Source of the DNA: Methylovulum sp.
GTDB lineage: Bacteria; Pseudomonadota; Gammaproteobacteria; Methylococcales; Methylomonadaceae
DNA: 64,000 nucleotides
Assembly: GCA_030653435.1 (NCBI GenBank)
Contig: JAURZI010000063.1
Coordinates: 1 to 64,000, forward strand
Direction of reading: 5' to 3'
The position numbers and the translations under genes are program-made. Below are positions 1-10,291 of this stretch, one piece after another (the first letter of the stretch is position 1; each line of letters begins with the position of its first letter). Below the pieces are notes generated by a model. That model worked only from the letters and a program-made list of their open reading frames with translations. It did no database searches and was not told where the DNA came from.

Positions 1-2
1 TG

Positions 3-173
3 GTCGACCGGCTACTGGGCGAGCTGCAAGCGGTCATCAAGCCGCTGGGCAAGCTGTTCGGGCATGTGCAGGGCGTGGGCGGCTCGACCATCCTGGGCAG
101 CGGCGAAGTGGCGCTGATTATTGATGTGGCGGCTTTGCTAAAACAGCAAGGGCAAAATTCGGTTTCAGTTTGA
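3..173 (+). CDS. cheA: CheA chemotaxis histidine kinase, C-terminal fragment
   Basis: This is an open frame from the window edge to TGA at 171-173, giving the last 56 residues. The visible stretch ([42 protein letters not shown]) is the typical end of the CheW-like P5 domain of CheA, which docks CheW and receptors. The motif [14 protein letters not shown] distinguishes CheA from free-standing CheW. The stop lies about 83 nt before the receptor gene start, so the two probably form one operon with the downstream che genes. Most of the gene lies outside the window, so kinase domains cannot be checked. Confidence 0.8.
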   Translation, partial: VDRLLGELQAVIKPLGKLFGHVQGVGGSTILGSGEVALIIDVAALLKQQGQNSVSV

Positions 174-256
174 GATGGTGGCCCGGATATCTTGCTGATC
201 AGCAAAATCAATGGCATTACCCCGACTTTTTAATAAATTGTATCAGGAGACGCACG

Positions 257-3200
257 ATGAAATTATTAGATTTTTTTACCCATCGCAACCGGCAAGACGA
301 GATCGCCCGGCTGCAATTGTTTTTAGAAAAAAACAGCCATGGCGTTATGTTCTTTGATGCCCGGTTGAATATTTCCAGTGCTAACTCTTCAGCAGTTAAG
401 TTGTTTAGGCAGCATCGCTTGGCTGTTGAGCAAGTAATGCTGGATTTTGACACACAAAACCTTGTTGGCGCGAGCCTGGTCAATTTTACTGCCATCCCGA
501 CTCAGGTCTTTTCAGAGCTGCGTAAACAGCATAAAAGCTGGACCAGTACCTTATCGCTAGGCGAGGAAAAATTTCATGTCTCGCTGTTGCCGTTAGCCGA
601 TGATCGGGGTATTTTTAAAGGTGGGGTGTTCGAACTTTGCTGCACGACAGAGCATTTGAAGCTGGAGACGGACGCAGATAGGTCGAGATCGGTGCTCCAG
701 AATATGGCGATGCCGGTAATGACCTGCGACCTTGACCGCCGCATCACGTCGGTCAATCCTTCGTTGATTAAGCTATTAAGCCAATATAAGGCTGAGCTGC
801 AAAAAGCTTTTACCGGTTTCGACCCTGAACAGCTGATAGGCGTTAATATCGATACCTTCCACCGTAATCCTGAAATACAAAAGCGCATTTTTGCCGAGCC
901 CAACAAAATGCCGCACCAGGCAATCATTCAAATTTTGGAAATGTCGTTTAATTTAACCGTGTTTCCTGTGCTGGATAAGCAGCGGAATATTAACGGTTAC
1001 GCGGTGCAATGGCTAGATTGCACCGTGGAAATGAAAGCTATAGCCGAAATTAAACGGGTCACCAATGCCGCGATAGCCGGACAACTTAACGAGCGCATCA
1101 ATACCGCTGGGTTTAGTGGTGCGACCCAAGAGTTTGGTGGTTCGGTTAACCAGTTGCTGGATGCCATCGTGCAACCGTTCCATGTTGCGGCAGATTATGT
1201 GGGACGCATAGCTAAGGGCGATACGCCGCCGATAATTACCGAGACTTATAGCGGCGATTTCAATGCCATCAAGAATAACCTGAATCTGGCCATTGACGCC
1301 ATCAACCAACAGGCGGCCGTGGCCCAGTCCATAGCCGATGGTGATCTGTCGGTCAATATCAGCGTCCGTTCGGAAAACGATGCCGTGGGCAAGAGCTTGG
1401 TCAAGGTTGTCGGCGTGCTGCATGGCTTACAGCAAGAACTCCAGCGCCTTACCGAGGCCTCCCAATGCGGGCAGCTGTCCGAGCGGGGCAAGCCGGGGCA
1501 GTTTAACGGCGCGTATGCCGATATTATCGGCGGCGTCAACCAGATGCTGGACGCCATTCTCATTCCGATAGGCGAAGGTAACCGCATACTCGCACAGATT
1601 TCCGGCGGCAAGATCGACGAACTGGTCGTGCAAACTTATCAGGGCGACCACGAGCGCATGAAACAGTCCGTCAACAATGTCGCGACGACGCTACAAGCTT
1701 TACAACAAGAATTCCTGCGCCTTACCGAGGCCTCCAAGGGCGGGCAGCTGTCCGAGCGGGGCAAGCCGGAGCAGTTTAACGGCGCGTATGCCGATATTAT
1801 CGGCGGTGTCAACCAGATGCTGGACGCCATTCTCATCCCGATAGGCGAAGGCAACCGCATACTCACGCAGATTTCCGGCGGCAAGATCGACGAGCTGGTC
1901 GCGCAAACTTATCAGGGCGACCACGAACGCATGAAGCAGGCCGTCAACAATGTCGCGACGACGCTACAAGCTTTGCAACAAGAACTCCTGCGCCTTACCG
2001 AGGCGTCCAAGGACGGGCAGCTGTCCGAGCGGGGCAAGCCGGAGCAGTTTAACGGCGCGTATGCCGACATTATCGGCGGCGTCAACCAGATGCTGGACGC
2101 CATTCTCATCCCGATAGGCGAAGGTAACCGTATTTTAAGACGGATTAGCGGCGGCGACCTGCGAGAAAAGGTGGACATAGCCTGCAAAGGCGACCACGAC
2201 AAGATGAAGCAAGCCGTTAATGGCGTGCATACTTGGTTGGCTGAATTGATAGCCTATGTTACCAAGATTGCTAATGGCGATATGACCGCTGATATGGGGA
2301 AGGCGTCCAGCGATGATCAGATTCATGAATGGTTGATGTTGCTCAAGCAAAATATTCAAGCCTTGGTGACGGATGCCAATAGGCTATCGGTTGCCGCCGT
2401 TGAAGGGCGTTTACAAGAACGTGCCGATGCCGGGAAGCACCAAGGCGATTTCCGCAAAATCATCTCCGGTGTTAACGATACCTTGGATGGTATTGTCCTG
2501 CCGCTCAATGAAGCCATTGAGGTGCTGATGTTAGTGGAGCAGGGTGATCTGAGCCGAACCGTTAAAGGCGACTACAAAGGCCAACTCGGCGATTTTAAAA
2601 ACTCCGTTAACAATACGATTGCCAGACTTTCGCAAACGATCACTGATGTCATGGTTGCAGCCGACCAGCTGGGTAATGCATCAGGTCAAGTCAGTGCGAC
2701 CTCACAAGCCTTGTCTCAAGCCTCCAGCGAACAAGCGGCAGGTGTTGAGCAAACCAGTTCCAGCATTGAAGAGATGTTGTCCAGCATCAATCAAAATGCG
2801 GAAAATGCTAAAATAACCGACGCAATGGCAGGCAAAGCGGCACAAGATGCAGGTCAGGGCGGCGTGGCGGTTAAGCAGACCATGGAGGCGATGAAGGATA
2901 TTGCCGCCAAAATCGGCATCATCGACGACATTGCCTATCAGACCAACATGTTGGCGCTCAATGCGGCAATTGAAGCGGCCAGAGCAGGGGACCACGGCAA
3001 AGGTTTTGCCGTGGTGGCGGCGGAAGTGCGTAAATTGGCGGAACGTAGCCAGGTGGCGGCCAGAGAAATCGGTAAACTGGCGGAAACCAGCGTCAAGATC
3101 GCAGAAAATGCCGGTAAGTTATTGGATGATATCGTGCCCAGCATCATCAAAACCTCGGATTTGGTGCAGGAAATTGCTGCCGCGTCGCAAGAGCAATCGA

Positions 3201-3478
3201 CAGGCGCTAGCCAGATTAATACGGCGATGAACGAGATGAACCGGATCACCCAACAAAACGCGTCTGCCAGTGAAGAACTGGCGGCTACTGCCGAAGAAAT
3301 GACCGGCCAAGCCGAGCAATTGCAAAATTTGATGGGTTTCTTCAAGATTGCAGGTAGCAGCGCATCGTTAGATCGTTTCACACCTAAACAACCACACAAG
3401 CCGGAAACAGCGAAGCCGGTTGCTCCTGTTGGTTACAGCCCTCGCGAATTCGATATCAGCAAATTCGGAAAGTTTTAG
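257..3478 (+). CDS. Soluble methyl-accepting chemotaxis protein with PAS and repeated HAMP-like linker
   Basis: The ATG at 257 follows the ribosome site CAGGAGA and gives 1073 residues; an upstream in-frame ATG at 170 has no such site and overlaps the cheA stop. Two PAS-like domains occupy about residues 15-115 and 135-260. A long array of HAMP-like units follows (about 265-800), each with a GVNQMLDAI...P motif and a GDH..MKQ.VN motif. Residues 391-624 are a near-identical 91-residue repeat, 2.6 copies. The C-terminal signalling hairpin is at about 800-1030, with the conserved tip [20 protein letters not shown] that binds CheA and CheW. No membrane segment is visible, so this is probably a cytoplasmic receptor sensing an internal signal through PAS. 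There is no NWETF-type CheR/CheB tether at the C-terminus. The ligand is unknown. Confidence 0.93.
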   Translation: MKLLDFFTHRNRQDEIARLQLFLEKNSHGVMFFDARLNISSANSSAVKLFRQHRLAVEQVMLDFDTQNLVGASLVNFTAIPTQVFSELRKQHKSWTSTLSLGEEKFHVSLLPLADDRGIFKGGVFELCCTTEHLKLETDADRSRSVLQNMAMPVMTCDLDRRITSVNPSLIKLLSQYKAELQKAFTGFDPEQLIGVNIDTFHRNPEIQKRIFAEPNKMPHQAIIQILEMSFNLTVFPVLDKQRNINGYAVQWLDCTVEMKAIAEIKRVTNAAIAGQLNERINTAGFSGATQEFGGSVNQLLDAIVQPFHVAADYVGRIAKGDTPPIITETYSGDFNAIKNNLNLAIDAINQQAAVAQSIADGDLSVNISVRSENDAVGKSLVKVVGVLHGLQQELQRLTEASQCGQLSERGKPGQFNGAYADIIGGVNQMLDAILIPIGEGNRILAQISGGKIDELVVQTYQGDHERMKQSVNNVATTLQALQQEFLRLTEASKGGQLSERGKPEQFNGAYADIIGGVNQMLDAILIPIGEGNRILTQISGGKIDELVAQTYQGDHERMKQAVNNVATTLQALQQELLRLTEASKDGQLSERGKPEQFNGAYADIIGGVNQMLDAILIPIGEGNRILRRISGGDLREKVDIACKGDHDKMKQAVNGVHTWLAELIAYVTKIANGDMTADMGKASSDDQIHEWLMLLKQNIQALVTDANRLSVAAVEGRLQERADAGKHQGDFRKIISGVNDTLDGIVLPLNEAIEVLMLVEQGDLSRTVKGDYKGQLGDFKNSVNNTIARLSQTITDVMVAADQLGNASGQVSATSQALSQASSEQAAGVEQTSSSIEEMLSSINQNAENAKITDAMAGKAAQDAGQGGVAVKQTMEAMKDIAAKIGIIDDIAYQTNMLALNAAIEAARAGDHGKGFAVVAAEVRKLAERSQVAAREIGKLAETSVKIAENAGKLLDDIVPSIIKTSDLVQEIAAASQEQSTGASQINTAMNEMNRITQQNASASEELAATAEEMTGQAEQLQNLMGFFKIAGSSASLDRFTPKQPHKPETAKPVAPVGYSPREFDISKFGKF
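1427..2130 (+). repeat. 273-bp tandem coding repeat, 2.6 copies, inside the receptor gene
   Basis: Unit starts are at 1427, 1700 and 1973, exactly 273 bp (91 codons) apart. The third copy diverges after about 2130. Copies differ at only scattered positions, for example [10 protein letters not shown] versus [10 protein letters not shown], so expansion is recent or kept uniform by recombination. The frame is maintained throughout. Confidence 0.95.
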
Positions 3479-4090
3479 GGACGGGCGGCAGGCCCGCCGC
3501 AACCATCATCGGCGTTAAAGCCTGATGGGTTTTATAAACCTGTCAGGCCAGTTTTCCGTAGCAGTATCAAGCTTGCTCCCGCCGTTTCAGGCACATCCCG
3601 CCCTCATCGTTCATGTCGCCCCCAGCTTATTGCTGCCTGGACACCAGTCATACAGCATATTTTGTTGATGACACAGCAGCGGGGGATTATTCGGTTGCTT
3701 GCCCTTTGGGTGCCCACAGCGCATCAAGTTAAGCACAAGGTTTTTGAACTTGCCCGGCGTGGTTCCGCGATTGCCTAAATAATCAATACAAATCAATATA
3801 TTAATGTCTTTGTTGGGTCGTGGGGTAAACCCAGGCAACAGTTGGCAAGCTTAAATTTAAGCAAGACTTTTCACTGCTCACCGGCAGTAAAGGTTTTTGG
3901 CACTGCAATTGCAATTTCTTGTTCAGGCTAGCCATGAGGAAGGGAGGTACGGGGAGACCCTGCATGCCACCCTCGCCAATGTGCGAATGCCTAAAGTGAT
4001 GATATGCGCTATTACGGAACCGGATCCGATACCTCAATTGAGTTGACGGGAATCTTAATGGTGAGACGCAACCACAACAAAGAGATGGCT
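3479..4090. other. Intergenic region without a supportable gene
   Basis: About 610 bp separate the receptor and the sulfatase. A short GC hairpin (GGGCGG-CAGG-CCCGCC, 3483-3498) follows the receptor stop but has no T-run, so it is only a weak terminator candidate. Short minus-strand frames (75 and 78 codons) exist, but I recognise nothing in them and see no ribosome site. It may be decayed coding sequence. Confidence 0.5.
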
Positions 4091-5608
4091 ATGAGTATAT
4101 TAAAACTTAACGGCAGAGATTTTATCCTGCTGTTTCTTTTGCTGTTTGGCCTGTCCGCACAGGCGAAACAGCCCAACATCGTGTTTATCTTGGTGGATGA
4201 CCTGGATACCGAAGTATTTAGTCACGCGGACAAGGTCAATGCCCTGATCACTGCACAAGGCACCCAATTCGCCAACCACTTCGTGAGCATGTCGCTGTGC
4301 TGCCCGTCTCGGGCATCCATATTAAGAGGGCAATACGCACATAATACCGGCATCTATACAAATGTTTTGCCGGGTGGCGGATTTGCCAAGTTTTATAGTA
4401 CCGGTCTGGAAAATTCGACGGTGGCTACCTGGCTACAGGATGCCGGATACCGCACTGCGCTGTTCGGCAAATACCTTAACGGCTATCCGGACAGACAGTC
4501 AGGCTTAACCTATATTCCGCCGGGCTGGAGCCATTGGATTAGCCCCAATGGCGGTAAACCCTATGACGAATACAATTATTCCCTAAACGAAAATGGTAAA
4601 ACCGTTGCTTACGGCAACCAGGATGAGGACTATCTGGTCGATGTGCTATCGAATAAGGCCGTCTCATTTATTAGAAATACCAAGGCGCATTATCCTAACA
4701 AACCTTTTTTTATGTATGTTGCGCCGTATGTCCCCCATGCGCCAGCAACGCCGCCGCGCCGATACGACCATGATTTCCCCAATATAAAAGCGCCACGTCC
4801 GGCATCGTTTAACAAGGCTATCATCGGTGACAAGCCCGCCTGGCTACGGGCAAAACTTTCTCTCACTGGGAAGCAGATCAAGCGTATAGATAGGCTGTAT
4901 CAAAAACGGATGCAGACTATGCTGGCGGTTGGTGATCTGGTGGAGAATGTGGTCAATGTCCTGAAGGAGTTGGGTGAACTAAACCATACCTATATTATTT
5001 TTACCTCCGACAATGGCTTTCACCAGGGTCAGCACCAATTCAATTCGGGTAAGAACACGGCGTTCGAAGAAGACATTAAAGTGCCGCTGGTCGTGCGCGG
5101 TCCGGGCGTTCCTGTAGGAGCATCCGTCAATGCCATCACCGCCAATGTCGATTTTGCACCGACGTTGGCGGAAATAGCAGGCGTTACGCCCCCAAGTTTC
5201 GTCGATGGCCGGTCTTTGGGCGCTTTCTTGGCGGGTTCCGCGCCGACGGCATGGCGTCTGGCCTTACTGCTGGAGCACGGCGGCCCCAGCATTACGTCCG
5301 GCACTGCCGGTGGTCTGTTGGAGCCTCAAGACCCTTACGATATCCAGGCGGAAAAAACCGGCGAGAGCCCTATCTTTGTTGGGCTACGTTCCAAGGCGCA
5401 GGCTTTTGGTTCCCACGGCCCCATTAACTATGTCGAATACGACACCGGCGAACGCGAGTTGTATGATCTGTCGGTAGATCCTCATCAGCTTAACAATACT
5501 TATTCGACAGCGGATTTGGTGTTAAAGGACAAGCTGAAAGCTTATCTGGCGTCATTGTCAGGGGCTTCCGGGCAGGCCTTGCGCGACGCCGAGCAAACCC
5601 CGCCGTGA
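4091..5608 (+). CDS. Secreted sulfatase (N-acetylglucosamine-6-sulfatase-like)
   Basis: The chosen ATG at 4091 gives 505 residues beginning with a clear signal peptide (MSILKLNGRD, then an FLLLFGLSAQA core and cut site). Earlier in-frame ATGs exist (4085, 4061, 4004) but would bury the signal peptide. The alkaline-phosphatase-fold sulfatase signature is present: PNIVFILVDD for metal binding, and LCCPSRASILRG with Cys70-x-Pro-Ser-Arg74, where the cysteine is converted to formylglycine. FTSDNGFHQGQH supplies further metal ligands. The motif set resembles the GNS/arylsulfatase group that removes sulfate from glycans, but the substrate cannot be fixed. It would act in the periplasm or outside the cell. 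No formylglycine-generating enzyme is seen in the window. A second sulfatase lies at 12019. Confidence 0.9.
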   Translation: MSILKLNGRDFILLFLLLFGLSAQAKQPNIVFILVDDLDTEVFSHADKVNALITAQGTQFANHFVSMSLCCPSRASILRGQYAHNTGIYTNVLPGGGFAKFYSTGLENSTVATWLQDAGYRTALFGKYLNGYPDRQSGLTYIPPGWSHWISPNGGKPYDEYNYSLNENGKTVAYGNQDEDYLVDVLSNKAVSFIRNTKAHYPNKPFFMYVAPYVPHAPATPPRRYDHDFPNIKAPRPASFNKAIIGDKPAWLRAKLSLTGKQIKRIDRLYQKRMQTMLAVGDLVENVVNVLKELGELNHTYIIFTSDNGFHQGQHQFNSGKNTAFEEDIKVPLVVRGPGVPVGASVNAITANVDFAPTLAEIAGVTPPSFVDGRSLGAFLAGSAPTAWRLALLLEHGGPSITSGTAGGLLEPQDPYDIQAEKTGESPIFVGLRSKAQAFGSHGPINYVEYDTGERELYDLSVDPHQLNNTYSTADLVLKDKLKAYLASLSGASGQALRDAEQTPP

Positions 5609-5660
5609 TTACGGCGTCTTGCATGGCGACTTAGCGAGTGTATTAATTAGCGTGCGGCCG

Positions 5661-5737
5661 GTAGGGCGCGCCACGCGCGCCTTTCCCGATGCTTGAATAA
5701 CGTACTTAGCGCTAATGGCGCGCACGGCACGCCCTAC
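5661..5737. repeat. REP-like palindromic intergenic repeat, family 1
   Basis: Arms GTAGGGCGCGCCACGCGCGCC (from 5661) and TGGCGCGCACGGCACGCCCTAC (to 5737) are imperfect inverted copies around a 30-35 nt spacer. Relatives occur at 16915-16980 and 21891-21924. It lies between the convergent sulfatase and dehydrogenase genes, a usual place for REP elements. Confidence 0.75.
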
Positions 5738-5843
5738 AGTCGCTCAACTTGTTACATGCTCATCATCGTACGCGTCTAGCCTTTGTCGTTTTAAGCGGGG
5801 AATGCCGAGGTATTTCCATATTGGAGCTTTGCGCGGGGCAGGC

Positions 5844-6674
5844 TTAAATTTTTCTGAGCAGACTGTCCAGCCAAGCTGCCGGTAAGATGCGTTTAAGGGT
5901 CGCAAACAAATAAGTCGGAAAAGTGACGTAATAACGGATTTTAGGCCGTTTTGCTTCCAGGGCGTGGATGACTTTTTCCGCCACGGCCTGCGCGGGCAAG
6001 GTAAACGGAGCGGCTGCCCCTGTTTTTTGTAAGCGTGCTTCGAGGGTACGGTAGGTTTCTTTATGAAAGCTATGCGCGGGATCGATGTTGCGTTGATAAA
6101 GTATGAAAGCATTTTTGCGGAAATCGCTGAGTATCGGGCCGGGTTCTATCAGCGAAATATGGATATTACTGCCGTGCAATTCCAGACGCAGTGTGTCTGC
6201 CAAACCTTCCAACGCGAATTTGCTGGCGTTATAAGCGCCGCGATATTTCATGGCAACCAACCCCAGGATTGAACTGTTATAAATAATGCGTCCATGGCCC
6301 TGTTTACGCATAACCGGTAGAACTAAGTTGGTCAGTTCATGGGTTCCGAAGAGATTGGTTTCAAATTGAAAGCGCAAGGTCTCGCGGCTTAAGTCTTCAA
6401 CAGCGCCGGGTTGCCCGAATGCAGCATTGTTAAAGAGCGCGTCCAGTTTGCCGTGGGTCGATGCCAGGGTTTGATTAACGGCTGCCCGGATGCTGCCGCT
6501 GTCAGCCAAATCCAGTTGTATCGAGGTAAACCCCGAATCGGTCAAGCGCTCAACATCCGCAACATGCCGTGCTGTGGCAATAACATGATGCCCGCGTTCC
6601 TTTAGCGCGAGGGCGCTGGCATAGCCGATGCCCGTAGAGCAGCCGGTGATTAATATGGTTTTTGTTGGCTGCAT
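5844..6674 (-). CDS. Short-chain dehydrogenase/reductase
   Basis: The protein has 276 residues and the classical SDR layout. ILITGCSTGIGYA near residue 7 is the dinucleotide-binding TGxxxGIG loop. LDLADSG (about 55) is the acidic cofactor strand. LFNNAAFG is the NNAG-type motif. NSSILG supplies the catalytic serine and YNASK the tyrosine-lysine pair. EPGPILSDF follows the PG motif. The C-terminal segment (ALEAKRPKIRYYV, YLFATLKRILP) resembles SDRs acting on lipophilic or acyl substrates, but the substrate is unknown. The ATG at 6674 lies only 7 bp after the stop of the DUF4124 gene, so the two are co-transcribed. Confidence 0.9.
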   Translation of the reverse strand: MQPTKTILITGCSTGIGYASALALKERGHHVIATARHVADVERLTDSGFTSIQLDLADSGSIRAAVNQTLASTHGKLDALFNNAAFGQPGAVEDLSRETLRFQFETNLFGTHELTNLVLPVMRKQGHGRIIYNSSILGLVAMKYRGAYNASKFALEGLADTLRLELHGSNIHISLIEPGPILSDFRKNAFILYQRNIDPAHSFHKETYRTLEARLQKTGAAAPFTLPAQAVAEKVIHALEAKRPKIRYYVTFPTYLFATLKRILPAAWLDSLLRKI

Positions 6675-6681
6675 TGGGGGA

Positions 6682-7272
6682 CTACTGTGGGGCTAATTCT
6701 TGTTCGTTAAAGTAAAAGCTTTTCGCGCTGCTGCAATCAACTAAAAACACCAGGCTAGTGGGGGTGCTTTTTTCATTGAGCTCCACGGCTTCAACACGGG
6801 TACATTCGCCAGTTGCCAGCGCGTTTTCTGCGGCTGCCCGCCTCATGCGTTCAATCTCCGGCAACCGTGTTTCATAGCGCTTGACTAAAGCCGTGAGTTT
6901 GTCGGGCGCGTATGGCGGTATCGCGAAAGCTGAAAATTTGCCAGGATTGTTTTTGATGAATTGCTGGTTTTTTTGGCTTTCATCGGCGGCTTCCTTAAGC
7001 ATGGCCTGCTTGCGTTGCTCTGCCAATTGTTCTGCCAGCTTTTGCTGTTCCAGTTTCGCCTGCTCTTCCTGCTGCTTTAACAGCGCCTGCTTTTGTAATT
7101 CATCGAGATCGGTGGTGCTTCCCGTTTTAAGGTCAATTTCCTCATTGTTGTAACCGCTTTCACAGGGATGTGAACGATAAACTTTTTTACCGTCGGCATC
7201 TGTACATTTATAGACTTCGGCGGTAGCGCAGGTGGAAAAAATGCTGATTAATAGAAGGAATATAAATTTCAT
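6682..7272 (-). CDS. DUF4124-containing secreted coiled-coil protein
   Basis: The protein has 196 residues. A signal peptide (MKFIFLLLISIFSTCATA) is followed by the DUF4124 pattern EVYKCTDADGKKVYRSHPC at about residues 19-37. A charged, glutamine-rich coiled coil (about 60-110, many KQ, EQ and QKLAEQ repeats) follows, and then a C-terminal domain with two cysteines (GECTRVE and VDCSSAK) that could form a disulfide. DUF4124 proteins are periplasmic and have no defined biochemical role. It is first in a two-gene unit with the downstream dehydrogenase. Confidence 0.85.
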   Translation of the reverse strand: MKFIFLLLISIFSTCATAEVYKCTDADGKKVYRSHPCESGYNNEEIDLKTGSTTDLDELQKQALLKQQEEQAKLEQQKLAEQLAEQRKQAMLKEAADESQKNQQFIKNNPGKFSAFAIPPYAPDKLTALVKRYETRLPEIERMRRAAAENALATGECTRVEAVELNEKSTPTSLVFLVDCSSAKSFYFNEQELAPQ

Positions 7273-7599
7273 GTTGCCCAGCCAGGTTGTGTAAATAATA
7301 AAGACCGCGTTAGGTTAGCTTTCAAATCATATTGATGTTGCCGGTTTATTGCAAACGCAGGGATGCTTTCCGTGTCTCGGTAGCGGCGAAGTCTATAGCA
7401 AACATCTTGTTAGCGCTATTTTTATGGATGTGCATAAAAATGTTCATTCCTTTACAAGTACCCGACTGCCAGAATATGATAATAAGACGCGCATATACAG
7501 GCACAGTCTGTTGCCATTGACGACATGGGCTGCTTCCAGGGTGCCTGGAGGACAATGGCGGTGATGACGTGACATTTTTTAAACATGACAGGAAAGGAC
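7273..7599. other. Divergent promoter region between DUF4124 gene and cheY
   Basis: About 330 bp lie between two divergently transcribed genes, so promoters for both must be here. I see no convincing gene. The AGGAAAGGA ribosome site at its right end (7590-7598) fixes the cheY start at 7600 rather than the upstream in-frame ATG at 7585. Confidence 0.5.
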
Positions 7600-7977
7600 A
7601 TGGCAAAAACCATATTGATTGTTGATGATTCTGCAAGCTTTAGACGTGTTGAGGTGATGACGTTAAGTGGGGCCGGTTACGAGGTTATCGAAGCCTGTGA
7701 TGGTCTGGATGCCTTGAACAAACTTAACCAGATAGGGGCAAAAAAAGTTCATTTGATTATTTGTGATGTAAATATGCCAAATATGGGCGGTATAGAGTTT
7801 GTAACGGAAGTTAAGCAAAATCCGAAATTTAAATTTACGCCGGTTATGATGCTGACCACTGAAGATTCAGATACGATAAAACAGGAAGGGCGTGCTGCCG
7901 GTGCAAAAGCCTGGATGGTAAAACCCTTTAAGTCTGAACAGATGCTCAATGCTGTAGCAAAGTTGATTTTGCCTTAG
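7600..7977 (+). CDS. CheY-like single-domain response regulator
   Basis: The protein has 125 residues and is only a receiver domain. The acidic pair is in ILIVDDS (Asp9-Asp10), the phospho-acceptor Asp56 is in IICDVNMP, the switch threonine is in MLTTED, and the lysine is in MVKPF. A strong ribosome site (AGGAAAGGA) sits 1-9 nt upstream. With CheD and CheB next door and CheA upstream, it is likely the CheY partner of this chemosensory cluster, carrying the signal to the flagellar motor or to another output. A motor-switch role is inferred from context. Confidence 0.9.
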   Translation: MAKTILIVDDSASFRRVEVMTLSGAGYEVIEACDGLDALNKLNQIGAKKVHLIICDVNMPNMGGIEFVTEVKQNPKFKFTPVMMLTTEDSDTIKQEGRAAGAKAWMVKPFKSEQMLNAVAKLILP

Positions 7978-8173
7978 CGTTTATTCTCTGTGCGTTTTGC
8001 CTAAGCCAAACGTTTTAAACACATGCCCGGCTTGTTATGTCTGAAAGCCCTAAATGCAGCTATCCCACCTAAAAGTGGCGGCTGTTTTTATCCAAATCCT
8101 AAACGGTGATGGATAAGGTATTCTTCAGGGCCAATGCTGACGCACAGTCACAACTAATTGTTATAGAAACAGG

Positions 8174-8758
8174 ATGATGCGGGATTTTACAATGATAAAT
8201 CCAAACGTCGGCGACAGGCTTGTGCACGGCTATGCCGACACCGAATCGGCGAGGTCCAGTGATGTCGTTGAAGTATTCCTTAATCCCGGCGAGTATTTCG
8301 TAGGCGGGCCGGGTTTTCAGGTACGCACCTTATTGGGTTCGTGCGTGTCGATTGTCTTATGGCATCCTATATTTCGGTTTGGCGCCATGTCGCATTATTT
8401 GTTATCGTCCCGATCCGGCAGGGTGATGACCTCAGGCGGGTTCGCTTCCGGGCAAAAACTCGATGGTAAATATGCCGATGAGGTCTTGGCATTGATGGCG
8501 GGCGGGCTGCGGGATGCGAACATACCCATTGCCGAATGCCAAGCCAAGATTTTTGGCGGCGGCAACATGTTTCCTACCCGAATGGCACGCGACCAGCTTG
8601 ATATTGGTTTAAAAAATGGGGAAACAGGGAAGAGGCTGCTTGCGGGTTACGGTATCCCGGTGGTGTCGGAAAATCTGTTTGGCACCGGTCATCGGGAAGT
8701 TATCTTTAAGCCCCGCAATGGTGATGTATGGGTGCGCCAGGTTAAGCTGGATGCTTAA
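8174..8758 (+). CDS. cheD: CheD chemoreceptor glutamine deamidase
   Basis: The protein has 194 residues with CheD family motifs: FLNPGEYFVGG; TLLGSCVSIVLW with the catalytic cysteine; GAMSHYLL with the catalytic histidine; and KIFGGGNMF further on. CheD deamidates specific glutamines of chemoreceptors and can interact with CheC or CheB. The ORF can start at ATG 8174, 8177 or 8192; AACAGG just upstream is close to the first two, so the start is uncertain by a few codons. It sits between cheY and cheB on the same strand, consistent with a che operon, although gaps of about 200-250 nt separate the genes. Confidence 0.93.
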   Translation: MMRDFTMINPNVGDRLVHGYADTESARSSDVVEVFLNPGEYFVGGPGFQVRTLLGSCVSIVLWHPIFRFGAMSHYLLSSRSGRVMTSGGFASGQKLDGKYADEVLALMAGGLRDANIPIAECQAKIFGGGNMFPTRMARDQLDIGLKNGETGKRLLAGYGIPVVSENLFGTGHREVIFKPRNGDVWVRQVKLDA

Positions 8759-9009
8759 GGCCAGTCATTGCCATTGAGTTCGTGTGGTCATGTTTACGGT
8801 TTTTATATGCATTAGTGCCATAAAAATCGAAAACTTAACGGTTAAGAGCATAAGCTTATTAACATATTAGGGCGATGTCCCCCCCGTTCCCGCTTTTAAG
8901 GAAAGGAATAGCCCCCAGATGGTCATCGATATTAGCAAGGCCAGCTTAGTTCCGGGCGCTTAAGGTGCTGCACTGGCGGCGCCGATAATCGAGCAATTAG
9001 CAGGCAAAA

Positions 9010-10059
9010 ATGATAAAAGTATTGATAGTCGATGATTCGGCTGTGGTGCGGCAGGTGTTGTCGGCGGTTTTATCTAAAGATCCGCAGATCAAAGTCATTG
9101 CAACGGCTGGCGATCCTCTTATCGCTAAAGATAAGATGGCGCTGGAGTGGCCTGATGTGATCGTGCTGGATATTGAGATGCCGCGCATGGATGGTATTAC
9201 TTTTTTGAAAATCATCATGGCTGAGCGGCCGACGCCAGTTGTTATTTGTTCGACATTGACCGAAAAAGGCGCCGAAACGACGCTGCAAGCGATGGCTGCC
9301 GGAGCGGTTTGTTATGTGACGAAACCGAAGCTGGGCCTCAAGGATTTTCTTGCGGATTATGCCAACGAATTTATTAGCAGTGTGCGGATTGCTTCTCAAG
9401 CGAGGCCCAGGCGGTTTGTTTCTACCCAACCAGCCAAGCCGCTTGAACAATCCGGATATCCCCCCGTTTCTAGTCCGGCCATGGCGCATACGACGGAAAA
9501 GATCGTAGCCATAGGCACTTCGACAGGCGGCACCCAGGCGCTTGAAGTGGTGTTGACGGCACTGCCGCGCGTGTCGCCCGGTATTGTCATTGTGCAGCAT
9601 ATGCCGGAAAAATTTACCGCCTCATTCGCCAACCGGCTAAACCAGCTATGCGCCATCGAAGTGCGCGAGGCCAAGGATAGGGACAGGGTCATCCCCGGAT
9701 GTGCGCTGATTGCGCCCGGCGGCTTGCACATGCGCTTAACGCGCAGCGGCGCTTACTATTATGTTAATGTGTTTGACGGGCCCCCGGTGAACCGCCATAA
9801 GCCTTCTGTAGACGTATTGTTTAAATCAGCCGCACAGGTTGCCGGACGCAATGCGTTGGGTATTATCATGACCGGCATGGGCGATGATGGGGCAAGGGGT
9901 TTACGGGATATGCACGATGCGGGTGCTTATACCGTGGCGCAAGATGAAGCGAGTTGCGTAGTTTTCGGCATGCCTAAGGAGGCGATAAAACTGGGTGCTG
10001 TGGATACCGAGCAAGCGCTTGAGCGCATTTCTGCCGAGATCATACGTTTTACAAAATAG
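9010..10059 (+). CDS. cheB: CheB protein-glutamate methylesterase
   Basis: The protein has 349 residues, the normal CheB length. The N-terminal receiver (1-120) has Asp9-Asp10, phospho-acceptor Asp54 in [10 protein letters not shown], and Lys105. After a proline-rich linker (about 132-160) comes the methylesterase domain with the catalytic triad Ser171 (GTSTGG), His197 (QHMPE) and Asp293 (GMGDDGA). APGGLHMR and [12 protein letters not shown] are also standard. CheB removes methyl groups from receptors, and may deamidate them, in adaptation. No cheR is visible in the window. Confidence 0.95.
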   Translation: MIKVLIVDDSAVVRQVLSAVLSKDPQIKVIATAGDPLIAKDKMALEWPDVIVLDIEMPRMDGITFLKIIMAERPTPVVICSTLTEKGAETTLQAMAAGAVCYVTKPKLGLKDFLADYANEFISSVRIASQARPRRFVSTQPAKPLEQSGYPPVSSPAMAHTTEKIVAIGTSTGGTQALEVVLTALPRVSPGIVIVQHMPEKFTASFANRLNQLCAIEVREAKDRDRVIPGCALIAPGGLHMRLTRSGAYYYVNVFDGPPVNRHKPSVDVLFKSAAQVAGRNALGIIMTGMGDDGARGLRDMHDAGAYTVAQDEASCVVFGMPKEAIKLGAVDTEQALERISAEIIRFTK

Positions 10060-10291
10060 GCCGTGCCACATCCTCATCCTGCCTTGCTTAGGATTTGGTA
10101 AACAATGGCGTCCTGCAAGGCTCTGAACAGTTACCCATCAGATGGCTTCCCGGTCGCTGCTATAACGGGTTTGCCGCTTTTGAAGCCGATAGCATCTTCG
10201 TGCCAAGTCGAAAATGACAGCTACAGTAACCGGCCTGTAATGAATTATTGTTACTCTGGGAATTCCAATCACACTCGAATTGCTGAGATTA

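Noticed and set aside
170-256. Upstream start of the chemoreceptor at ATG 170
   Set aside because: It overlaps the cheA stop and has no ribosome site; ATG 257 has CAGGAGA just upstream.
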